From the NCBI RefSeq assembly GCF_900188225.1, contig NZ_FZOC01000002.1, positions 430,310-494,309 of the forward strand: a stretch of 64,000 nt of DNA, written 5' to 3'. Of the stretch, positions 17,892 to 26,309 are shown in pieces. Under the pieces are notes generated by a model. That model searched no databases and had not been told where the DNA came from. It saw nothing but the letters and a program-made list of their open reading frames with translations. How positions within the stretch are numbered: position 1 is the first letter of the stretch; each line of letters begins with the position of its first letter. This DNA is from Humidesulfovibrio mexicanus (lineage in GTDB: Bacteria; Desulfobacterota; Desulfovibrionia; Desulfovibrionales; Desulfovibrionaceae). Made by a program: the position numbers and the translations under genes.

Positions 17892-19049
17892 ATGCGGATT
17901 CTTTGCCCCTTGTGCGGGTTTGCACGGGAAGTGGACGAGAGCAAGATACCCCCGCGCGCCCAGATGGCCACCTGCCCCAAGTGCGCGCACAAGTTTCGCT
18001 TTCGTGTGGTGGATGATCTGGAGCCGGAGGCGGGCGCGCCCGGCGCCCCGCACGCTGGCCAAGCTGCCGCCGCGAGGCAGGGAGAGCAGGGCCTGGGGAC
18101 GCCTGTCGATGCTCCCGCCGACCCCATGGCCGCCCAGCGCGCAGCCGCTGCCGCAGCCTGGAAGCGGTTGCAGGACAGCCGTCCGGGCAAATCTTTGGAT
18201 GCCCCCGGAGCCGATGCGCTTCGGCCGGACCAGGATGACCAGGCCCAGGCGACGCCAGGGCCGGAATTCCCGGCTTCGCCGAAACGGGAGGGCGGCGTCG
18301 ACACCACCGGAAGCTTTGGCCCTTCATCCGGCCCGGCCCCTGGCCCGGCATCGGAAGCTCCGTCCAGCCCGTCCTTTGGTCCAAGCGGCGCAGGCGGCCA
18401 GTCTTGGCCCGAACCCGGAGCGCCAAAATCAACGGGTTCGCCCGTGCCCTTCGAGGATCTCCCCCGCCATGGCTTTTTTTCCGGCCTGTGGGCAACCATA
18501 CGGACATTGCTGACCAAGCCCGGAGAGTTCTTCCGCGCCATGCCCGTGGCCGACGGCATGGCCAAACCGCTCATCTTTCACGTGCTGCTGGCCGAGTTCA
18601 TGGTGGCCTGCCAGTATGTCTGGAGCTTGGCGGGCATCGGAGCCACGGCCCAGTATATTGGCAGCCCAGAGCTTATGCAAATGGGGCTTGGAGCATCGGG
18701 AGCCGCGCCCGTGCTGCTCCTCGTCGTCTACCCGCTGTTGCTGGTGCTGCGGCTCATGCTCATGACCGGCGTGGTCCATTTGTTGCTGCGCCTGCTGCGT
18801 TCCGGCGGCGCCGGGGCCGAGGCCACCTTCCGCGTGCTGTGCTATTCCGCGGCGCCTCTGGCTTTGGGCATCTTCCCCGTCTTGGGGCCGCTGGTGGGCG
18901 GCATCTGGAGCATCGTCCTCACGATCCTCGGCCTCAAGGTTGTCCACCGCACCAGCATGGCCGCCTCCATGTTCGCCGTGTTCGTGCCCATCCTGCTGCT
19001 GCTGGCCGCGCTCGTCGGCCTGATGCAGGGCCTGGTTCAGGCGGGGTGA
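17892..19049 (+). CDS. Zinc-ribbon / Yip1-domain membrane protein
   Basis: This 385-residue protein starts with an MJ0042-type zinc ribbon (C5, C8, C28, C31). About 160 residues of Pro/Ala/Gly-rich linker follow, then a Yip1-type membrane domain of about five spans (from LLTKPGEFFRAMP, near residue 205). Yip1-family proteins are of unclear function in bacteria. The start has GGAAGGACC upstream, and the 80-bp gap before it contains a T6 run after a small hairpin that may end the glycosyltransferase operon. Confidence 0.8.
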   Translation: MRILCPLCGFAREVDESKIPPRAQMATCPKCAHKFRFRVVDDLEPEAGAPGAPHAGQAAAARQGEQGLGTPVDAPADPMAAQRAAAAAAWKRLQDSRPGKSLDAPGADALRPDQDDQAQATPGPEFPASPKREGGVDTTGSFGPSSGPAPGPASEAPSSPSFGPSGAGGQSWPEPGAPKSTGSPVPFEDLPRHGFFSGLWATIRTLLTKPGEFFRAMPVADGMAKPLIFHVLLAEFMVACQYVWSLAGIGATAQYIGSPELMQMGLGASGAAPVLLLVVYPLLLVLRLMLMTGVVHLLLRLLRSGGAGAEATFRVLCYSAAPLALGIFPVLGPLVGGIWSIVLTILGLKVVHRTSMAASMFAVFVPILLLLAALVGLMQGLVQAG

Positions 19050-19053
19050 GGCC

Positions 19054-19407
19054 ATGGGCGGCGAGCGCCGGGTGCTGCATTGGCTGGTGCGCACGTGGCG
19101 CGCGCTGTGCACGGCGCGCAGGGCCATGCGTGAGCAGAACCCCGGCGGGCTTCTGCGCCTTGCCGTCGAGGTGCGCACCCTGGCCGAGGCCGCCTGCCGC
19201 GTGTGTCCGCCGGAGCGCAAGCTGCAAGCGCGCATACGCGCAGTGCTTGAGGAGATGGACCGCCTGACGGCCATAGCCGCCACGCCTGAGTTCCGCCGTT
19301 TGGATCCTGGCCAGCGCCAGCAGTTGCGCAAAGGCCTTGTGCGCTCGCGTGAGCAGTTGCTGCGCGTCATGGGCCAGGTGCCCGTGCCCACCCGGACCCT
19401 GCAATAA
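19054..19407 (+). CDS. Small basic helical protein, unknown function
   Basis: This 117-residue protein was not recognised. It is Arg-rich and predicted helical, with no signal peptide or membrane span. It starts 4 bp after the Yip1-type gene with a GAGG site, so the two are probably translated together. Codon use matches its neighbours, supporting a real gene. Confidence 0.65.
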   Translation: MGGERRVLHWLVRTWRALCTARRAMREQNPGGLLRLAVEVRTLAEAACRVCPPERKLQARIRAVLEEMDRLTAIAATPEFRRLDPGQRQQLRKGLVRSREQLLRVMGQVPVPTRTLQ

Positions 19408-19505
19408 GCTTCGGTACGCATCTTGCTTTCTGTCTGGCGGGGCCGGTGCGAGCGTCGGGAATCCGGCGCGCTCGGCCGCAAACATTGTCAGTATCTGGAG
19501 CCGCC

Positions 19506-20651
19506 ATGAAGCAGATCGTCCGCGCTTTTTGCCTGGCCGCGCTGGCCGCGCTTGCCCTTGCGGCCTGCGCCCACGTGGAGCCGGGCGTCACGCAGCAGAC
19601 CAAGGTCTACCGCGACGCACCGGTTGAGAAGTCGCGTCTGGCCGTCAACGTGCGGCCCAAGGCACGATTGACGGATTCGCCGCGTGTGCTCATGTATCCC
19701 TTCTGGATCGCCCAGAAAATGGACAACCACCTTTTGGTGGGGCGCGAAATGGCGCGCATCGTCCATCAGACCTGGACCGGGCTGGAGGTGTTTCCCACCC
19801 TGGCCTACGATTCGCAGCTAGTGTACCGTGGACCCGAGCAGGCCATCAACGTGGCCCGTGCCGCCGGGGCCGATCTCGTGGTCGTGGGCATCGTGCCCTA
19901 CCTCATCACCGGCGGCTCGGTGGATTCCAGCGCCATCACCCTGCAAATTCGCATCTACGAGACCAAGGGCGGGGCGCTGCTGTTCTCCATGGACCAGAGC
20001 GCGCGCGTGAACGCCAAGCGCACCCAGGACTGGATTCTGTTCACCATCGAGACCAGGCTTTCGGATTCGCCCCTGGCTGAGGCCCTCGCTTCCATCGCCC
20101 AGGACATGGCCGTACCGCTCAAGTCGTGGGCCCCGCCCACGGACGAGGATCTCGGCTTCGTGGTCACCTCCCAGGCCATGACGCGCGCTATACTCGGCAG
20201 CGGCGCAGGCTCCGGCAGCGGCGGAGGTTCCGGTGGCGGCGGAGGTTCCGGTGGCGGCAGTTCGGCGGCCATGGGCGACGGCATTTCCGGCGGCGGTACG
20301 GATGGTTTGCGCCTCAAAATCGAGTTCGATTTCGACTCCGCGCGCATCCGCCCGGAATCGTACGGTTTGCTGAATGAGTTGGCCACGGCGCTCAAGTCCA
20401 AGGCCCTGCGCGGGCGCAAGGTCGTCATCTCCGGGCATTGCGACATCGTGGGCACCGAGGAGTACAACCAGAAGCTCAGCGAGCGCCGTGCCGCATCCGT
20501 GAAAGCGTATTTGGCGCAAAAGGGCGGCGTAGACCAAGCGGTCATGCGCACGGTCGGCTTTGGGAAAAGCAAGCCCCTTGTGCCCAATACAACGCCACAA
20601 AACAGGCAGAGGAATCGAAGGGTTGAGGTCCGTCTGGACGGGGATGGCTAG
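19506..20651 (+). CDS. OmpA-family lipoprotein with Gly/Ser linker
   Basis: This 381-residue protein is exported and lipidated (lipobox LALAAC, Cys21). Residues about 60-225 resemble a curli/TolB-N-like nucleotide-independent fold (VLMYPFWIAQKM and GADLVVVGIVPYL). A very Gly/Ser-rich linker lies at about 232-258, then an OmpA C-terminal peptidoglycan-binding domain (FDFDSARIRPESY, GHCDIVGTEEYNQKLSERRA, NRRVEVRL). It probably tethers the outer membrane to the wall. The ATG at 19506 gives the signal peptide; a strong terminator follows. Confidence 0.88.
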   Translation: MKQIVRAFCLAALAALALAACAHVEPGVTQQTKVYRDAPVEKSRLAVNVRPKARLTDSPRVLMYPFWIAQKMDNHLLVGREMARIVHQTWTGLEVFPTLAYDSQLVYRGPEQAINVARAAGADLVVVGIVPYLITGGSVDSSAITLQIRIYETKGGALLFSMDQSARVNAKRTQDWILFTIETRLSDSPLAEALASIAQDMAVPLKSWAPPTDEDLGFVVTSQAMTRAILGSGAGSGSGGGSGGGGGSGGGSSAAMGDGISGGGTDGLRLKIEFDFDSARIRPESYGLLNELATALKSKALRGRKVVISGHCDIVGTEEYNQKLSERRAASVKAYLAQKGGVDQAVMRTVGFGKSKPLVPNTTPQNRQRNRRVEVRLDGDG

Positions 20652-20686
20652 ATTTCTTCTTTACCTTTCCGGCAAGGATTCCTATC

Positions 20687-20712
20687 AAGGGCGGCGCAGG
20701 CCGCCCTTTTTT
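20687..20712 (+). terminator. Rho-independent terminator after the OmpA lipoprotein gene
   Basis: A 7-bp G/C stem (GGGCGGC with GCCGCCC, extended by AA/TT) and a 4-nt loop are followed by a run of six T. It separates the lipoprotein gene from the heme cluster. Confidence 0.9.
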
Positions 20713-20787
20713 CGGCTTTGCGCGCGGGCTCGATTGTGGTAGCAATCGCCCTTCGCGACACCAAACGTTTTCACGAACGAGGTTCAC

Positions 20788-21972
20788 ATGATCGGCATAT
20801 CGAAGCTCTATTGCGGAGCCGTCGAGGCTTCCGACGCCCTGCGCTACAATCGGCAGTCCGGAAAACTGCCGTCGCACCTGCTGCAATTTTCGGCGGACAA
20901 AAAACCCGTCGTCGTTTGGAACATGACCAAGCGCTGCAACCTGAAATGCGTGCATTGCTACGCCCAAGCCGTGAACCCGGAAGGGACCGACGACATCTCG
21001 ACGGACCAGGCCAAGGTCATCATCGACGATCTGGCCGCCTACGGGGCCCCGGTCATGCTGTTTTCCGGCGGCGAACCCCTGGTGCGCAAGGATCTGGTCG
21101 AGCTTGCCAGCTACGCGACCAGCAAGGGGATGCGCGCGGTCATCAGCACCAACGGCACGCTCATCACCAAGGAGAAGGCGCGCGAGCTCAAGCAGGTCGG
21201 CCTGTCCTACGTGGGCATCTCCATCGATGGCGGCGAGGAGATCCACGACAAGTTCCGCGCCGTTCCCGGCGCCTTCAAAAAGGCGTTGCAGGGCGTGGAA
21301 AACTGCATGGCCGAAGGGCTCAAGGTGGGCCTGCGCTTCACCATCAACAAGCGCAATCAGGTCGAAGTGCCCAAGGTCTTCGAGATTGTTCGCGAACTTG
21401 ATGTGCCACGCATCTGCTTCTACCACTTGGTCTACTCCGGTCGCGGTTCGGAACTCATCAAGGAGGACCTGGACCACGCCGAGACCCGGGCCGTCGTGAA
21501 CCTCATCATGGATGAAACGCGCAAGCTCTTTGACGAGGGACGCCCCAAGGAGGTGCTGACCGTGGACAACCACGCCGACGGCCCCCTGGTCTACTACCGT
21601 CTGCTCAAGGAGGACCCCAAGCGCGCGGCCGAGGTCATGGAGCTTTTGCAGATGAACGAGGGCAACAGCACCGGCCGCGGCATCGGCTGCATTTCCTGGG
21701 ACGGCAAGGTCCATGCCGACCAGTTCTGGCGGCAGCACGTGTTCGGCAACGTCCTGGAGCGCCCCTTCAGCGAAATTTGGGACGACCCGAACATAGAACT
21801 GCTGGCTAAGCTGAAGGACAAGAAGCCATACGTGAAGGGCCGCTGCGCCGAATGCCGTTTCCTGAACATCTGCGGCGGCAATTTCCGCGCCAGGGCCGAG
21901 GCCTACTACGGGGACGTGTGGGCCCAGGATCCGGCCTGCTACCTCACCGACGACGAAATCAGGAAAGACTAG
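20788..21972 (+). CDS. ahbC: 12,18-didecarboxysiroheme deacetylase (radical SAM)
   Basis: This 394-residue radical SAM enzyme of the alternative siroheme-to-heme route removes acetate side chains from didecarboxysiroheme to give Fe-coproporphyrin III. The cluster cysteines are C50, C54 and C57 (CNLKCVHC). FSGGEPLVRKD and STNGT follow, and a C-terminal SPASM-like cysteine set is seen in CAECRFLNICGGNFRARAEA. The AhbC rather than AhbD call rests on family resemblance and its place before hemB and a second radical SAM gene. GAGG lies 6 bp before ATG. Confidence 0.88.
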   Translation: MIGISKLYCGAVEASDALRYNRQSGKLPSHLLQFSADKKPVVVWNMTKRCNLKCVHCYAQAVNPEGTDDISTDQAKVIIDDLAAYGAPVMLFSGGEPLVRKDLVELASYATSKGMRAVISTNGTLITKEKARELKQVGLSYVGISIDGGEEIHDKFRAVPGAFKKALQGVENCMAEGLKVGLRFTINKRNQVEVPKVFEIVRELDVPRICFYHLVYSGRGSELIKEDLDHAETRAVVNLIMDETRKLFDEGRPKEVLTVDNHADGPLVYYRLLKEDPKRAAEVMELLQMNEGNSTGRGIGCISWDGKVHADQFWRQHVFGNVLERPFSEIWDDPNIELLAKLKDKKPYVKGRCAECRFLNICGGNFRARAEAYYGDVWAQDPACYLTDDEIRKD

Positions 21973-21980
21973 CCACCCTA

Positions 21981-22010
21981 GCGGAGGCCTCCGGCGCCGG
22001 GGGCCTCCGC
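21981..22010 (+). terminator. Strong hairpin between ahbC and hemB (attenuator or weak terminator)
   Basis: GCGGAGGC pairs with GCCTCCGC around a G/C-rich inner stem, followed by the short T-containing stretch AGTCTTCTTA. The U-tract is poor, so partial termination or mRNA stabilisation is as likely as full termination within this cluster. Confidence 0.5.
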
Positions 22011-22063
22011 AGTCTTCTTACCGGCCCGGACTCCCGCCGCCGTCTTATCAGGAGACTTCCGCC

Positions 22064-23050
22064 ATGCTCGAATCCGACTTCCACCGCGGCCGCAGGCTCC
22101 GCATGAGCCCCGGCGTGCGCACGCTGGTGCGCGAGAACGAGATCCGCCCCGCGGACCTGGTGATGCCCTATTTTGTGGCCGAGACCGACGATCCCGGCTT
22201 CCGCAAGCCCATCGGCTCCATGCCGGGCCAGTTCCAGCTCTCCCTGGACCAGTTGGAGCAGCAGGTTGCGGGCGCTGTCGCGAACGGATTGAACAGCGTC
22301 CTGCTCTTCGGCATCCCCAAGGTGAAGGACGAGCTTGGCTCACAGGCCTACGCCGACGAGGGCATCGTGCAGGAGGCCGTGCGCCGTTTGAAGGACCGTT
22401 TCCCCGAGCTTGTGGTCATCACCGACGTCTGCCTGTGCGAGTACACGTCCCACGGGCATTGCGGCATCGTCCAGAAGGGCGGCGAGATCCTGAACGACCC
22501 CACCCTGGAGCTTTTGGCCAAGAGCGCGCTCTCCCACGTGCGCGCCGGGGCCGACATGGTGGCCCCCAGCGACATGATGGACGGCCGGGTTCTCGCCATC
22601 CGCGAGGCCCTGGACGATGGCGGCTTCGTCTCCGCGCCCATCATGAGCTACGCGGTGAAGTACGCCTCGGCCTTCTACGGGCCTTTCCGCGAGGCGGCGG
22701 AGAGCACGCCCACGTTCGGCGACCGCAAGACCCATCAGATGGATCCGGCCAACAGCCGCGAGGCCCTGCGCGAGGCCGCCGCCGACCTGGACGAGGGGGC
22801 GGACATCCTCATGGTCAAACCCGGCTTGCCGTATCTCGACGTCATCCGCCAGTTGCGCGACAGTTTCGAGGCGCCCATCGCCGCGTACAACGTGTCCGGC
22901 GAGTACAGCATGGTCAAGGCCGCGGCGCAGAACGGCTGGGTGGACGAGGAGCGCATGGTCATGGAGATCATGACTTCCTTCAAGCGCGCCGGGACAGACA
23001 TCATCATCACCTACCACGCGGAAGACGTTCTGCGCTGGCTGAACAGGTAG
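22064..23050 (+). CDS. hemB: Porphobilinogen synthase (delta-aminolevulinate dehydratase)
   Basis: It condenses two 5-aminolevulinate molecules to porphobilinogen, feeding both siroheme and heme. It has 328 residues. The zinc-type cysteine motif is DVCLCEYTSHGHCG (Cys near 123, 125, 133). The two active-site lysines lie in SYAVKYASAFYGPFR (about 199) and DILMVKPG (about 252). The complete Cys set marks the Zn-dependent class. It sits between the two radical SAM heme genes, which links early and late steps of tetrapyrrole synthesis. Confidence 0.97.
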   Translation: MLESDFHRGRRLRMSPGVRTLVRENEIRPADLVMPYFVAETDDPGFRKPIGSMPGQFQLSLDQLEQQVAGAVANGLNSVLLFGIPKVKDELGSQAYADEGIVQEAVRRLKDRFPELVVITDVCLCEYTSHGHCGIVQKGGEILNDPTLELLAKSALSHVRAGADMVAPSDMMDGRVLAIREALDDGGFVSAPIMSYAVKYASAFYGPFREAAESTPTFGDRKTHQMDPANSREALREAAADLDEGADILMVKPGLPYLDVIRQLRDSFEAPIAAYNVSGEYSMVKAAAQNGWVDEERMVMEIMTSFKRAGTDIIITYHAEDVLRWLNR

Positions 23051-23056
23051 GGTTTC

Positions 23057-24250
23057 ATGAGCGAGCAGATGAACGGACATCCCGGCGGCCACCCTTCCTC
23101 CATGCGCCCCGGTCATCCCACAGGGCACCCCGGCAGCGTGGGCAAGCATCCCGGCGAGCAGCCCATAGGCCCCGCCGTGGACGGAACCCCTCCCTTGCGC
23201 CTCATCGCCTGGGAGGTGACCCGCTCCTGCAATTTGGCCTGCAAGCACTGCCGCGCCGAGGCCCACCCCGAGCCCTACGAGGGCGAGTTGTCCACCGCGG
23301 AGGCCAAGGCCCTCATCGACACCTTCCCTGACGCAGGCAGCCCCATCATCATTTTCACCGGTGGCGAGCCCTTCATGCGGCACGACATCTTCGAGCTCAT
23401 CCCCTACGCCAAGAGCAAGGGCCTCCGGTGCGTCATGGCGCCCAACGGCACGTTGCTCACGGCGGAGAATGCCGCAAAAATCAAGAAACTCGGCATCGAG
23501 CGCTGTTCCATCTCCATCGATGCCCCGGACGCCGCCGGGCACGACGAGTTCCGTGGCGTCAAAGGCGCCTTCGCGTCCTCCATGAAGGGCATCGAGCATC
23601 TGAAGGCCGTTGGCCTGGAATTCCAGATCAACACCACCGTGACCAAGGACAATCTGCACCAGTTCAAGGATATCTTTCATCTGGCGGAGCGGCTCGGGGC
23701 CTCGGCCTGGCATATCTTCCTGCTCGTGCCCACGGGCCGCGCGGCGGAACTTGGCGCGCAGGTCATCAACGCCGCCGAATACGAGGAAGTGCTCAACTGG
23801 TTCTACGACTTCCGCAAGACCACGAACATGCAGCTCAAGGCTACCTGCGCGCCGCATTACCACCGCATTTTGCGGCAGCGGGCCAAGGCGGAGGGCGTTC
23901 CGGTCAATTTCGAGACCTTCGGGCTGGACGCGGTTTCGCGCGGGTGCCTGGGCGGGGTGGGGTTCTGCTTCATCTCGCACTCGGGCATCGTGCAGCCCTG
24001 CGGCTATCTGGATCTGCCCTGCGGCGACGTGCGCAAGACGCCCTTTCCGGAGATATGGCGCTCCAGCCCGGAATTCCTGAACCTGCGCAACCCCAAGATG
24101 TATGAGGGCAAGTGCGGCGTGTGCGAGTACGAGAAGGTCTGCGGCGGCTGCCGCGCGCGCGCGGCCACCATGCGCGGCGGCTATCTGCGCGAGGAACCGC
24201 TGTGTTCCTACACCCCTGCGAGGCTGGCCAAGAAGGGCCAGGAGGGCTGA
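23057..24250 (+). CDS. ahbD: Heme synthase AhbD (radical SAM), with His-rich N-terminus
   Basis: This 397-residue enzyme oxidatively decarboxylates two propionates of Fe-coproporphyrin III to give heme b. The radical SAM cysteines are C58, C62 and C65 (CNLACKHC), and FTGGEPFMRHD follows. Auxiliary-cluster cysteines appear in CLGGVGFCF, CGVCEYEKVCGGC and near the C-terminus. The first 40 residues are an unusual Gly-His-Pro-rich extension with five HP pairs. The AhbD assignment is by family likeness and neighbourhood. Its stop overlaps the next ATG (TGATG). Confidence 0.88.
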   Translation: MSEQMNGHPGGHPSSMRPGHPTGHPGSVGKHPGEQPIGPAVDGTPPLRLIAWEVTRSCNLACKHCRAEAHPEPYEGELSTAEAKALIDTFPDAGSPIIIFTGGEPFMRHDIFELIPYAKSKGLRCVMAPNGTLLTAENAAKIKKLGIERCSISIDAPDAAGHDEFRGVKGAFASSMKGIEHLKAVGLEFQINTTVTKDNLHQFKDIFHLAERLGASAWHIFLLVPTGRAAELGAQVINAAEYEEVLNWFYDFRKTTNMQLKATCAPHYHRILRQRAKAEGVPVNFETFGLDAVSRGCLGGVGFCFISHSGIVQPCGYLDLPCGDVRKTPFPEIWRSSPEFLNLRNPKMYEGKCGVCEYEKVCGGCRARAATMRGGYLREEPLCSYTPARLAKKGQEG

Positions 24251-24708
24251 TGGACGCCTACGACAAGGAGATCCTGGACATCATCCAGTCGAACTTCCCC
24301 CTGGACCCAAGGCCCTACGCCGTGGTGGGCGAAGCCGTCGGCCTCACCGAGGCCGAGGTTCTCGCCCGGGTGCGCAGGCTGAAAGGGGAGGGGGTGATCC
24401 GCCGCATGGGGGCCAATTTCGGCTCGCGCCAGCTGGGCTGGAAAAGCACCCTCTGCGGGGCCGAGGTGCCCCAGGACAAGCTTGACGCCTTCGTGGCCGA
24501 AGTGAACCGCCACCCCGGCGTGACGCACAATTATTTGCGCGATCACCGGTTCAACGTCTGGTTCGCCCTCATCGCCCCTTCCAGCGAGGCCGTGGAGGAT
24601 ACCCTGGCCGATATAACGGACAAGACCGGGGTGGCGATCATGAACCTGCCCGCCAGCAAGCTTTTCAAGATCAAGGTGGACTTCGCCATGGGCGAGGCCG
24701 CCGAATAG
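24250..24708 (+). CDS. Siroheme decarboxylase subunit (AhbA/AhbB type, Lrp/AsnC-like)
   Basis: This 152-residue protein has an N-terminal AsnC-type winged helix (DKEILDIIQSNFPLDPRPYAVVG) and a C-terminal RAM-like half with GVTHNYLRDHRFNVWFALIAPS. The latter is the segment that in AhbA/AhbB carries His residues for siroheme binding. The real enzyme is an AhbA-AhbB heterodimer; only one subunit gene is present here, so the other must lie elsewhere. I cannot say which subunit this is. It overlaps ahbD by 1 bp. Confidence 0.85.
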   Translation: MDAYDKEILDIIQSNFPLDPRPYAVVGEAVGLTEAEVLARVRRLKGEGVIRRMGANFGSRQLGWKSTLCGAEVPQDKLDAFVAEVNRHPGVTHNYLRDHRFNVWFALIAPSSEAVEDTLADITDKTGVAIMNLPASKLFKIKVDFAMGEAAE

Positions 24709-24724
24709 ACGCCAAGGAGACGCC

Positions 24725-25378
24725 ATGATTCTTTCGCCCTCGCTGCTTTCCGCAGACTTCGCCCGCCTGGCCGACGAACTGGCCGCGCTCAAGGCCGCCG
24801 GGGTCCAGTGGGCGCACCTGGATGTCATGGATGGCTCGTTCGTGCCCAACATCACCTATGGTCCGCCGGTCATCGCCGCCATGCGCAAGACCAGCGACCT
24901 GTTCTTCGACTGCCACCTCATGATCGACGAGCCCGGCCGCTATGTCGATGACTTCGCCAAGGCCGGTGCGGACCTCATCTGCGTGCATGTCGAGGCCACC
25001 AACCACCTTGAGCGCACCTGCGCGGCCATCGCGCAGGCCGGGTGCAAGCCCGCCGTGGCCCTCAACCCGGCCACGCCCCTTGAGGCCGTGCGCTACCTGT
25101 TGCCGCAGCTGCACATGGTCCTTGTCATGAGCGTGAACCCGGGCTTCGGCGGACAGGCGTTCATTCCCTTTTGCCTGGACAAGGTGCGCGAACTCAAGAA
25201 TATGATCATCCAGGCCGGAGCCTCCACGCTCATCCAGGTGGATGGCGGCGTGACCCTGGACAACTGCGCGGAGCTTGTCGCCGCCGGAGCCGATGTGCTG
25301 GTGTCCGGTTCGGCCTTCTTCGGGCACCCGCCCTACGACCGGCGGCTGCGCCAGTTCATGGAGCGCTGCGGCGGCTGA
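24725..25378 (+). CDS. rpe: Ribulose-phosphate 3-epimerase
   Basis: It interconverts ribulose 5-phosphate and xylulose 5-phosphate in the pentose phosphate pathway. It is a 217-residue TIM barrel with SPSLLSADFARL, the metal/catalytic segment HLDVMDGSFVPNITYG, CHLMI, MSVNPGFGGQAFI and the late DGGV motif. It follows the siroheme decarboxylase gene by 16 bp with AAGGAG before ATG, so it is probably the last gene of the heme operon transcript. Confidence 0.97.
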   Translation: MILSPSLLSADFARLADELAALKAAGVQWAHLDVMDGSFVPNITYGPPVIAAMRKTSDLFFDCHLMIDEPGRYVDDFAKAGADLICVHVEATNHLERTCAAIAQAGCKPAVALNPATPLEAVRYLLPQLHMVLVMSVNPGFGGQAFIPFCLDKVRELKNMIIQAGASTLIQVDGGVTLDNCAELVAAGADVLVSGSAFFGHPPYDRRLRQFMERCGG

Positions 25379-25483
25379 ACCTGCTCACATCCCTTGCTTT
25401 TGGTTGCCAAAAATATTGGCTGTGGCTATGGTGTTATCATGTTGTCGGAATTCTTCCGGCACGTGGAACGCACCGGAGCCCCC

Positions 25484-26293
25484 ATGCTGCGACCTCTCGC
25501 ACGCTTCTTCGCCTGTCTCGTTTTTGTCGGCCTGGCCGTGGCGGCCGCGCCGCATGGGGCGTTTTGTCAGGAGCGCCTGGGGGTGGTGCTCCTGCACGAC
25601 AAGAACGAACACCCGGAAAAGCAGCTGGATGAGCTGGAACGGCAGTTGCGCAACACCGGGTTCAGCGTGCTGGTTCCGGAGATGCCCTGGTCCAGACGTC
25701 GTGGCTTTGACGCCACCTATCAGCAGGCGCTGCTGGAGATCGGCTTGGCGGTGGAGGAACTGCGCCTTGGCGGGGCCACCCAAGTGGCCCTGGTCGGCCA
25801 TGGCCTGGGAGCCAACGCCGCCCTGGGCTATGCGGCCAGCCGCGGCGGGGTGTGCGGCCTCGTGGCCCTGGCTCCGTCGCACGATCCGGAGCGACACCGC
25901 GAAGTGTTCTTGCCCGATGTGCGCAAGGCACGGAATTTGTTGAGCACCAACGGCCGCACGGCCCGTTCGCTCTTTACGGACATCGCCCAGGACAAGGACT
26001 ACGACCTTTCCACTACCGCGGAAGTGTATCTAAGCTTCAACGACCCCGATGGCGCGGCGGTGATGCCGCGTTCCTGCGCCGCCTTGAAAAGTCCGCTGCC
26101 GTTGTTGTGGGTGGTGGGATTGGGGGATCCCCTGCGCCACCTGGGCCGTGCCTATGCTTTCTCCAAGGCTCCTGCGCACCGCATGAGCCGGTATGAGGAG
26201 GTGGAGGCCGACCATGCCGGTGTGCCGAAAAAAGCCTCGCGCCTGACCGCCGAGTGGCTGCGCGACATGGTTTGCGCTCCGGCGTGTCCCTAG
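25484..26293 (+). CDS. Exported alpha/beta-hydrolase-like protein lacking the nucleophile serine
   Basis: This 269-residue protein has a signal peptide (residues 1-28, hydrophobic CLVFVGLAVAA). Its alpha/beta-hydrolase pattern resembles DUF3530: LGVVLLHDKNEHP, a nucleophile elbow reading GHGLGA (about 105-110) and a late DHAG. The Ser of GHSxG is replaced by Gly, so it may be non-catalytic. The ATG at 25484 with GGAG upstream gives a clean signal peptide; two ATGs further up are possible. Confidence 0.72.
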   Translation: MLRPLARFFACLVFVGLAVAAAPHGAFCQERLGVVLLHDKNEHPEKQLDELERQLRNTGFSVLVPEMPWSRRRGFDATYQQALLEIGLAVEELRLGGATQVALVGHGLGANAALGYAASRGGVCGLVALAPSHDPERHREVFLPDVRKARNLLSTNGRTARSLFTDIAQDKDYDLSTTAEVYLSFNDPDGAAVMPRSCAALKSPLPLLWVVGLGDPLRHLGRAYAFSKAPAHRMSRYEEVEADHAGVPKKASRLTAEWLRDMVCAPACP

Positions 26294-26309
26294 CCGCAAT
26301 CCGTGGCTG

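Noticed and set aside
20200-20275. Tandem repeat-like GGCGGAGGTTCC DNA in the OmpA lipoprotein gene
   Set aside because: It encodes a Gly/Ser linker in frame; it is not a CRISPR or mobile repeat.
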